Positions 8,857 to 16,900 of a stretch of DNA of 64,000 nt are shown piece by piece. Below the pieces are notes generated by a model that was not told the origin of the DNA, did no database searches, and saw only the letters and a program-made list of their open reading frames with translations. Numbering within the stretch: position 1 is the stretch's first letter; every line of letters begins with the position of its first letter. This DNA comes from Pirellulaceae bacterium. GTDB lineage: Bacteria > Planctomycetota > Planctomycetia > Pirellulales > Pirellulaceae. Where the stretch lies: the NCBI GenBank assembly GCA_026004775.1, contig BPJU01000012.1, positions 62,001 to 126,000 of the forward strand, read 5' to 3'. The position numbers were made by a program, and so were the translations under genes.

Positions 8857-11800
8857 TTAGGCTCCCAGGACTTTTTCCACACTATGTTTTGCGCGTCTGA
8901 GCAGGACCGTTACCGCGGGCAGAAGTCCTTCTTGTGGAAACGACTGCAGGATTATTCTTGCGACCCCGATACGTGACTTGAATGCTCTGAGGAGTGCGGT
9001 GGCGATGATATGCGCAAGCTGTGGCCGTTGGTGAGCGCAGAACGACGCGGCAACGAATACGCGCCGGAGTATCACTTTGTCGTCCAGGCCGTATCGCTCT
9101 CTGGCAAACCGCACGCCGGCGAGGATGTTGCGCGCTATAGTGTCCTCATTGGGCGTATCGCACAAAGCTTCCGCCAAGCCTCGCAAAACGCGCAAGCCGG
9201 GGTGATCGGGATAGGCCTCCAACGCCCGCCCGACCTCGCCCCGAACCCGTGCAGCGTCAACCCGAGAATTAATGCGCTGGATCAACGCCACGATGCGGCG
9301 CAACCCGCCGTCGACAGCCCGGGTCATTTCCGCGATGCTATCGGAATATTCTGTGGTACCCAAGTACTGAAGCAGCCGTCTGCGGAACTGGTCCTCATCA
9401 TGAGATTCTTCACAAATGGCCAGCATCTCGGCGAGTGCTTGCCTCCTACTTCTCTCTATCACCCCGTACACAAAATCGACGAGTTCCCGCGCGGCCGCAC
9501 GCACAAAATCTGTGAGCTGAAGTGGACGCAGTTTCTCGAGTCGCTTGCGAACCGCGCGCCCCTGTCCTACCTGATAATTGCTGACGTATCCTTCAATGCT
9601 TCGAATAATCGCTTCCCGGGAAGCACCAGCTACCTGTACAGAAAAGGTGCGGCTTGCATGATCAATAGTATAATCCGAGATGACTCCCATACACACCAAA
9701 CGATGTAGAGCTTGTTCTCGCTTCACACGATCCGAGTCCGTATAGGTGACTTGCAAAGAGCGCCTCGCTTCAATATCACCGATATTATCTAACAAGTCGC
9801 AGATAGCTTGGTAATCCGAGTCCGAACCGGAAAACGACTGGGTGTGGAACCACAGCATATTCACCACATCGTCCCGAGCCTCGGCAGGAATGGCCTGAAC
9901 CTCATGGTATAACTGATCGGCAGGTAGGGACGGGTCGAGGAGTCGTTTTGCACGAGCCGGGTTGTCATTGGAGAAGATCAGATAACACAACGACTGCTGC
10001 CCGTCCCGTCCTGCCCGGCCAGCTTCCTGATAGAATGCTTCGACACTTGGAGGGAGCGAGTAGTGGACGGTGTACCGGATGTTCGGTTTATCGATGCCCA
10101 TCCCAAAAGCCTTGGTGCAGACGAGCACCGGTATTTGATCTCGTTTGAACTTCAGGGCGACGAGCCGTCGTTGGTGTCGCCATTGTGTCTCTTGCCATCG
10201 GTGGGGCGGCTTTCCACTGTAAATGTCGGTGACGAGGTGGAGGGTGCGGCGGATTTTCTGTTCAACCGTCGTGATGCCGTATTCTCCATTGACCCACGGG
10301 CAGAACACCAATCCGCTGCATGTGTATTGGGAACGCGGTTGATAAAAAACCGAGGCGCTCAGCCCGAATTCTAAAGGTATTCCTTGCAAGATCCCACATA
10401 GAGTCGCAAACTTTTCGCGCGGTCGGCACGGCACTGTACGAAAGCGTAATTCAGGGCGATCGAAGGTGCGTGGCGTAATTACCGCATCATACTCGAGAAT
10501 TTCCAATTCGCGCTGGACGTCTCTCAGGACACTCCGGGAAGCCGTACCGGTCAAAGCCAGCAGCGGAGGTCTCTTGTTCCCGGTCCGGCAATACTCTTTG
10601 ATGATCCGGGCGATGTTCAGGTAAGCGGGTCGAAAGTCGTGGCCCCACTCAGATACACAGTGGGCTTCGTCTATGGCGGCTACAGAAATGCATGTGTACT
10701 GGCTAAGCGCGCGCAAAGCGCTACGGAAAGATTCATCCTGAAGGCGTTCAGGAGCAATGTAGCAGAAAAGGTACTCACCGCTCGACAGCACCTCGACTAC
10801 CCGATGACGATCTTCCGCATCCAGCAAACTTGTCACCTGGCAGGCACGATCGATTCCAATACGGCGCAAGTTATAAAGTTGATCTTCTATCAAGCTCAAA
10901 ATGGGGGCAACAACCAGCGCAATCCCCGGTCGCAGAAGCCCTGCCATCTGAAAAATGGCGGATTTGCCCGCACCTGTGGGAAGCAAAACCACGGCGTCCT
11001 GCCCCTTCAGCGCACGAACCAGTGACTCGTACTGCCCTTCGCGAAACCGGGCAAAGCCGTAGACGCGTTTCAGTAGGCGTTCACAGACTTGTCGGTCGGG
11101 GTGGGGCACGTCGGCTGGACCGCCGGTTGCTGTCAGGTCGGTGGCGATCGTAAAAGGCAAAAATATATCACGAACGAAGATTCGGCGATCGGGCGGCTCC
11201 GCATAGTGGGCGGTAAAGTCGACCACAAGGTCTGCAGTACTTTGATCGGCGTTGTGGAAGTGAGGCGATTCCGCTCCGTAGAGGCTGGCTACATCGCTCA
11301 ATAGTTCGTTGAAGTCATCCAGTATATGATCGACAATTGTTGTGGTATCCCAGCTCTCGGCTGCTTTGTCCCACAAAACCGCTACTTTCCAATCTTTCGT
11401 AGATGGGTTTTCCATGCCGCAGAAACGGAGAAAGTACCATAGCGCAAGCTGAAGCTGGTGGGCGCGACGGCAGACGTAAATAAACCGCGCTGTATCCGTG
11501 GGAACGACACTTGCCGCAGCACCACAGAGCAGACTTCTCAGTACGGACGCTTGGGGACCGTTTCCACGCCGGACCTCGTCTGCTGCGATTCGCAAGATGT
11601 CGAAGCCCAAGGACCGAAGCATGGTGTCCCTTTGACGATCTGCCACTATCGTTTGGCGATGCTGCACCCCATCGATCTCAATGACCAACTTCGGGCCGTT
11701 GGGAATACACATCGTGAAATCGACTCGGCTGGATAGCGGGGTATTCTGGGTAGCTTTGCCCACCAGCAGCTGTACCTGGCGCATCATCCAGGCTGCCGCG

Positions 11801-12438
11801 TCCGGGCCACAAACGGAAGGAAGATAGCGGTTGACAAAGAGTTCCTCCTCCAGGCTATCAAACCCTGATGCCCAGTGTGGCGTTGGCCGGCCCATGTAGC
11901 TCGCTTGAACAAGCACGTCGTTCAGCGGCTCTTCAGATCCGCAACTAACCCCAATCGCACGGCTTAGATTTTCCTCCAGAGATGGTGACAGGCACGTCAA
12001 CCGTCCCTTCTTCAGGATTTTCTCTGCCACGGTTATCCAGGTGGGGCAGCTTAACAACTTCGCGGGACGCTTTGGCATATCCAATTGCCATTGGCTAAGA
12101 GCTCGCACCAAGTCCGGCGGCACGTCAGTCAGAACGCATTGTTCGACAATACGGCGAGGCCCCGCACCACACTCCAGGTATACGGCGTCGGTGCACAAAC
12201 ACGCGGGTGAAGCAGGCAAACGTATCGGATCGAGAAAAACCCACGACGTGTCAGCATGGCCTTCATTCTCATTACCACTTGCCGGGACGACGGCCTTGCA
12301 CTTCGGATATTGGCTGCATCCCCAGAATGCTTGGCCAGCGAAACGTCCTTTCCCCGCCTTCCTCAATTGCATCGGGGCACCACACTGAGGACAAGTTGGC
12401 ACGCGTTGTTCAACTTGGTCGGTTTTGTTCATGGCCAC
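8857..12438 (-). CDS. RecQ-like superfamily 2 helicase with N-terminal zinc ribbon and PD-(D/E)xK nuclease domain
   Basis: 1,193 residues from GTG 12438 (GGGAG five nt upstream); ATG 12432 is an equally possible start. Residues 16-47 form a topoisomerase-type C4 zinc ribbon (CPQC ... GCSQYPKC). Residues about 236-292 look like a DUF559/Vsr-type endonuclease core: D240 in RVDF, EID at 254-256, VQH, then a conserved GFDILRI strand. The helicase begins at 461 with the RecQ-like GFARFREGQ. Walker A is LLPTGAGKS (485-493) and the DEAH box is at 590-593 in AIDEAHCVSEWGHDFRP, a RecQ hallmark. The second lobe ends with EAFYQEAGRAGRDG. The ~350-residue C-terminal region is unassigned; no HRDC domain is seen. 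Combining DNA unwinding and cutting in one chain points to foreign-DNA processing. It is first in a three-gene operon. Confidence 0.85.
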   Translation of the reverse strand: MAMNKTDQVEQRVPTCPQCGAPMQLRKAGKGRFAGQAFWGCSQYPKCKAVVPASGNENEGHADTSWVFLDPIRLPASPACLCTDAVYLECGAGPRRIVEQCVLTDVPPDLVRALSQWQLDMPKRPAKLLSCPTWITVAEKILKKGRLTCLSPSLEENLSRAIGVSCGSEEPLNDVLVQASYMGRPTPHWASGFDSLEEELFVNRYLPSVCGPDAAAWMMRQVQLLVGKATQNTPLSSRVDFTMCIPNGPKLVIEIDGVQHRQTIVADRQRDTMLRSLGFDILRIAADEVRRGNGPQASVLRSLLCGAAASVVPTDTARFIYVCRRAHQLQLALWYFLRFCGMENPSTKDWKVAVLWDKAAESWDTTTIVDHILDDFNELLSDVASLYGAESPHFHNADQSTADLVVDFTAHYAEPPDRRIFVRDIFLPFTIATDLTATGGPADVPHPDRQVCERLLKRVYGFARFREGQYESLVRALKGQDAVVLLPTGAGKSAIFQMAGLLRPGIALVVAPILSLIEDQLYNLRRIGIDRACQVTSLLDAEDRHRVVEVLSSGEYLFCYIAPERLQDESFRSALRALSQYTCISVAAIDEAHCVSEWGHDFRPAYLNIARIIKEYCRTGNKRPPLLALTGTASRSVLRDVQRELEILEYDAVITPRTFDRPELRFRTVPCRPREKFATLCGILQGIPLEFGLSASVFYQPRSQYTCSGLVFCPWVNGEYGITTVEQKIRRTLHLVTDIYSGKPPHRWQETQWRHQRRLVALKFKRDQIPVLVCTKAFGMGIDKPNIRYTVHYSLPPSVEAFYQEAGRAGRDGQQSLCYLIFSNDNPARAKRLLDPSLPADQLYHEVQAIPAEARDDVVNMLWFHTQSFSGSDSDYQAICDLLDNIGDIEARRSLQVTYTDSDRVKREQALHRLVCMGVISDYTIDHASRTFSVQVAGASREAIIRSIEGYVSNYQVGQGRAVRKRLEKLRPLQLTDFVRAAARELVDFVYGVIERSRRQALAEMLAICEESHDEDQFRRRLLQYLGTTEYSDSIAEMTRAVDGGLRRIVALIQRINSRVDAARVRGEVGRALEAYPDHPGLRVLRGLAEALCDTPNEDTIARNILAGVRFARERYGLDDKVILRRVFVAASFCAHQRPQLAHIIATALLRAFKSRIGVARIILQSFPQEGLLPAVTVLLRRAKHSVEKVLGA

Positions 12439-13158
12439 CAGTGCTCCCGAACAGACCTCAGTGGACTTCTCCTCTGGAGCGCCAGTCAGTCCATAGTATG
12501 GTGAAACACTCCAGGATTCATGCTGTGCTACTGCGCATGAATTTCAACGGAACTTGATGGACGCTGGTGAGCCCGGATTACGAAAGGCCGTACCGGCTCA
12601 ACGCGCTCAGCACCGTATAAGATACTCAGCGTCTGAGAGGGCCGTCAAACGATTGAATCGCGGGTGTGTCTGCTCGGCGACCTCACCACTCTATCCTGCT
12701 GATGGGTGCACCGACCGTTGCAAGTCAATCGCGGCACTCGCCGTGGTGCCAGCCCGGCTAACCGGACGACCTCTTCAGATAAACGATATCGAATGGCCAG
12801 GTGGCGGTTGATACCGGGGTACTCGTCCGGACACGTGCTTTCCATGTCTGCAAACGATAACGGGGCGCGTTCCTTCTCCGCTCGCGCTGGCCCAGGTTTC
12901 CAGACTGCATGGTTTCCTGGGCTCGCACAAACCGCGGAAAGCATCCCATCGCCAGGCGGGCAGGTATGGCTGTGTGGTGCCATGTCATGCGTGGGGGCCA
13001 GCCAGGGCCAAGCTGCACGGCCCGTGGAGGATTGGGTGCTCACCGCAAAGGCAGAGGGGCAGGGATTTTTAGGGATGCCCTGTCAGAATTTTGGCTCTCC
13101 GACCGTAAACAGTTCTATAGCGGGAATTCCGTTATCGCTGTCTGTCTTAGGAGGCATT
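12439..13158. other. Divergent intergenic region between RecQ-like operon and cmr scar
   Basis: About 720 bp separating a leftward from a rightward operon. The frame of the cmr1 remnant stays open upstream to 12706, but that stretch is compositionally non-coding and lacks RAMP features. No CRISPR repeats or other repeats were seen by eye. Promoters for both directions should lie here. Confidence 0.4.
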
Positions 13159-13917
13159 ATGCCACGTGAAGTTCCGGATGTGGCGACGAGTTGGGTTCCT
13201 CCTGCGCCTGCGCATCCGAAGCGCTGCCAAGAACTCGTGACACCGATGTTCGGCGGAGAAGTAGAGCCGTGGGCCAACGATCCCAATTTGCCGATCCGTC
13301 CCACCGCAATCCGTGGCCAATTCCAGTTCTGGTGGCGGGCGGCGGTCAGCGCCGCCTGTTGTACAAAAGACCCGTTGTGGGAAATGCAGAGTCAAATCCG
13401 GGGCAACGCGGGGCATGCCGGCCCGGTGCGGATTCAATTGGAGCTGCTTGGGTGCGGCGAACCCAGGCCCAGTGCGGAATTTCAACGTGACATGAAAGAT
13501 TCACGTCGCTGTCGATCGATGCCCTCCTGGAAAATGCCCTTTCAACGAACTGCTTTGCCGTACGCTTTGTTCCCGTTTCAGGGGCAATTGGCGGCCGACC
13601 GCCCGGCTGTTGAGATACAGCCGGCGGCATGGATCCAGCGTGGCCTGTTCAGGTTGAACATTCACGGTGACGATGGTGTGGACTATCTACGCCATGGTCA
13701 ACCGGCGCATTGGGGTTGGGTCAATTTGGGTGGTCTGGGAAGCCCCACGCGACGCGGCTGTGGAGCTATTCGATGCAATGCGCTAGCAGCCCGCAATAGT
13801 GACGAGCTGAAAAGACGAGATGCACGAAACAGGCCTGGCAGTTCGCGCTGGCGCGAACCAGAGACCATTCAAAGAATTATTCATCGAAGGGCTCTGTCAC
13901 TTGGGAATCGGAGGTAA
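13159..13917 (+). pseudogene. cmr1: Truncated type III-B CRISPR RAMP gene cmr1 (N-terminal part only)
   Basis: ATG 13159 is preceded by AGGAGG at ideal spacing. The protein begins MPREVPDVA and carries Cmr1 N-terminal hallmarks: LVTPMFGGEVEP, LPIRPTAIRGQFQFWWRA, and near residue 190-205 GWVNLGGLGSPTRRGCGAI, the glycine/arginine-rich RAMP loop. Cmr1 binds target-proximal RNA in the Cmr effector complex and normally runs to several hundred residues with a second RAMP fold. Here homology stops near 13800 and the frame continues only to the stop at 13915-13917, through sequence that in the +1 frame encodes the end of Cmr6. So a deletion has removed the rest of cmr1, everything between, and most of cmr6. 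No cas10/cmr2 is in the window. The fragment may still be translated but cannot form a normal Cmr1. Confidence 0.8.
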
Positions 13918-13978
13918 GGCAACCAGCGGCTATGGACGGTTTTGCAAGGTAAAGCGTATGTGTTGCCTGAAGCGATGA
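13811..13978 (+). pseudogene. cmr6: 3' stump of type III-B CRISPR RAMP gene cmr6
   Basis: In the +1 frame relative to the cmr1 remnant, the frame opens after a TGA at 13808 and reads ...RPFKELFIEGLCHLGIGGKATSGYGRFC... to a TGA at 13976-13978. The LGIGGKxxxGYGRF glycine loop followed by a short tail is the C-terminal signature of Cmr6, which normally ends the cmr operon. Only about 55 codons remain. The junction with cmr1 falls near 13800. The stop overlaps the ATG of the next gene (ATGA, 13975-13978), so the downstream gene was evidently coupled to cmr6 before the deletion. Confidence 0.7.
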
Positions 13979-16900
13979 ACGACGGTGAAAAATTTCCGAT
14001 GGTTGGGTGCTTTATGCTTTGGGAAGAACTCCTGCGGCAACTGGAACAGCTGCCTGATGATGCTAAGCAATGGGATGAAGTCGAGCGGTACCTTGATCGT
14101 GCTTTGGCGCATCTACGCGCCCGGCGTCAAAGGCTCGAGGAGCGTGGACGGTTGCAGGAATTATTGCAGAGGCTGGCCGACGAGTATGGAGAAGACCTGC
14201 GGTATTTTCAGTTCGACCGGGCGTTGGGGTGGATCGGTTCCGAACGACTCGCAAAGCAACCGGCTGCCGCGATAGAGGCACTCCAGGACCTCTTGGAACG
14301 GTTGCAAGCCTATCGTATGCATCGGTCTTCGGTGCCGAAGACGATGTCGGAATCGCGTCGACAACGGGATGAATTAACGGTTTTGGAAGAGACAATAACA
14401 TCTCTTTACGAAAGACTTGATGCGATTTTTGGACCAGGCATCGACGAAGGGGCAACCACTGTGCCGGCTGTCGAGTCAACGTCGACGGCAGAGGAACCGA
14501 GCGGTTTTGGAGGAGTTTCTTCATCTAGCGAGGTCCAAACTGTCGAGTCAACGTCGACGGCCGAGGAGCCGAGGGAGCCGTCCGGATCGCTCATTACCCC
14601 CGAGTCGCCGGCGGCGGGGAGAACAGATGAGTCGCTTGAACCGCCGACGAGTACTCGGGAGCCGTTACCGGAGGAAGAAGGACGCTCGGAGCCCGCCACA
14701 GTTTCGTCTGAGACAGAGGAGCGCGTTTCGCCGATCGCTCCCGAGTATGTGCAACCGGCGCCACCGGAATATCGGTTCTCGGCGGCGGATTCCAGCACGG
14801 AAATAGCTCGTGCCCTACTGCAGCTTAAAGCTTCCGTCAGAGTACCGTTCCTCCCCAACCTCATCTGGCGGTTGATTGGCGAGGGACGATGGGGATTCGC
14901 GTACTATTTGGCTCAATGGCTGAATGCCTCCGACCAGGGTTGTTGGCCATACGTGCCGGCATGGTTGATCCGAGCTTGTGTCAACGGACTACACGTGAAA
15001 AGTGCGTATGGCACTATGGCGACGTTGCTCAAGGAAGATTTCAGTTACCTGAGCAAAGGTTTGGTTTCTGGGGGGGATTCAGATTGGGGAGAAGCTGTCG
15101 GGTACTTGTTGGCTGCGGCGTCGTTGCGGCCCGCTTTGTTAGCTCCGGCGACCGGGGCATCCAGCGTCTTGCATGGCTTACACACTTCCCAGGGGCTTGA
15201 CCAACTATACGATTACTGTCGGCGCGTTGCCGAGTACGGCGACTTGGGCCATCCGCTGGATCCGACCACCCTAAAACAGATCAAGACCCGGGCAGCCTGG
15301 CAACGGGAGCTCGATGAACTTTACGGTGAGGTGGAGGCGTGGTATCAGCGAGCCCTGGGAATGACCATGGTGTATGCTCCTGCCAGCAAAGTGTGGCGAT
15401 TGTGGCTGAAGTCAAACGGCTTGATTTATAACTTACTGAAACCGCTTCGCCAAAAAGACGGCAGCCAGAAGGATGCGGTACTCCAGGAAGCCGACCGCCT
15501 TTCGGATCCGGCCGTCGTAGCGCGGGAGGTGCAGCGGCTGGATCGTCAGCTCCGACAACGCCGTAAAGACGACATAACAGCCAAAGCGCTAGGGCAACTC
15601 CAAAGCCGTACACGGGAGGCGGTTAACTTCGTTCGGCGGTGGGTAATGCTGTTGCAGTCCGATCCCTCCATTCAACGCCGATTCGTGCAAAAGCATGTAG
15701 ACGAACTTCGGATGCACTTGGCGCCTCGCCATGGGAAGGTCCTGGAGGAACTGGACTGCTTTGTTGTACAGGCGAAGAGTCCCATGGTCCTAGCGGCGTT
15801 GAGCGTGCTTCGCAAGGCAGTGGAAAGTGTGCGAGCCCTTTTTGATCCTGCGGAACCTTTCGATCCGGATGAACCCGATTTGCGGCAATTCCTCCAGTGG
15901 GATTTATTGCGCGTCGGCGGCATCCGCTTGGACGCACAGTGGGAACCTCATTCTCTCAACGACGAGGTGGTCGCACAGATAGTCGAGTACTTAGCCGACG
16001 GTGAGAGAAGTTGGCGGGATGCCTTTGACCGCTATTGCCAGGCGCTCGACCACGAGGGTACGTTGCGGGTGATTGGCGTTTTAGAGACTATTGCGCCAGC
16101 GACATCTGAAACCGATCGCCTGCGGCAACGCCGGGACGCTGAAGTTGAGCAATGTAGGCAAGCCCTAAGTCGCGATATCGAGAATACGAGATTCCAGATT
16201 GAAGAAGCCGTCGCTCTTGGACTATTGCGGGAACAGGAGCGTATCGGATTTTCTCGAATTGTCGATGCAGTGGAAATTGCCGCAACCGACGCACTTTACT
16301 TTCCTGATTTACACCGGCATCTGCGCGAGGTTCGTGACAGAATTGCAGCGCAGGAAAAACAGGCGGAGCAGGAGGTAACCCGACGTCTGCGCGAATCAGG
16401 GTTAACGGTCAATCATCCAGCCTATGTTCGGATCGAAAATGCCATCAGAGAGCGTGACTATTTTACCGCGCACGAGTATATTGACATGGCGCTCCGAGGT
16501 GATGAGTTGCCGGGAGTAGAAGAACGCCGTGAAGTGCTGCGGGAATTTCTTGATTGCTTTTCAGCTATTGAAAACTACTTGATTGCCGCTGAAGCCCGCG
16601 CTAGCGGTCTGAACCGTATCATGGACGACATACAGTCCAACAGGGATCTGGGGCCTGTAACCTTGCAAAGGGTTCCTGGTGCGCAAAAGAAGGAAGCAGC
16701 GCGCATGGTTAGGACATGGTTTTCGGCTAAGAACGATTACGGTATCACGCATGATGCTATCAAAACAATTCTGGAGTGCTTGGGTATGCCCGTGGTCCGT
16801 CTTGAAAAGAATGGTTCAGCAAATCGTTTGTGGTTTGACGTTCACACAGAACGCATAGCCGATCGCGATTTCTGTCCCGTGCCGGGTTATGGCTCTCAAG

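Noticed and set aside
12706-13158. Upstream extension of the cmr1 frame
   Set aside because: AGGAGG directly precedes ATG 13159, RAMP motifs begin there, and the upstream stretch is not protein-like.
12439-13158. Leftover CRISPR repeats beside the cmr scar
   Set aside because: No recurring 28-40 bp direct repeats were found by eye.
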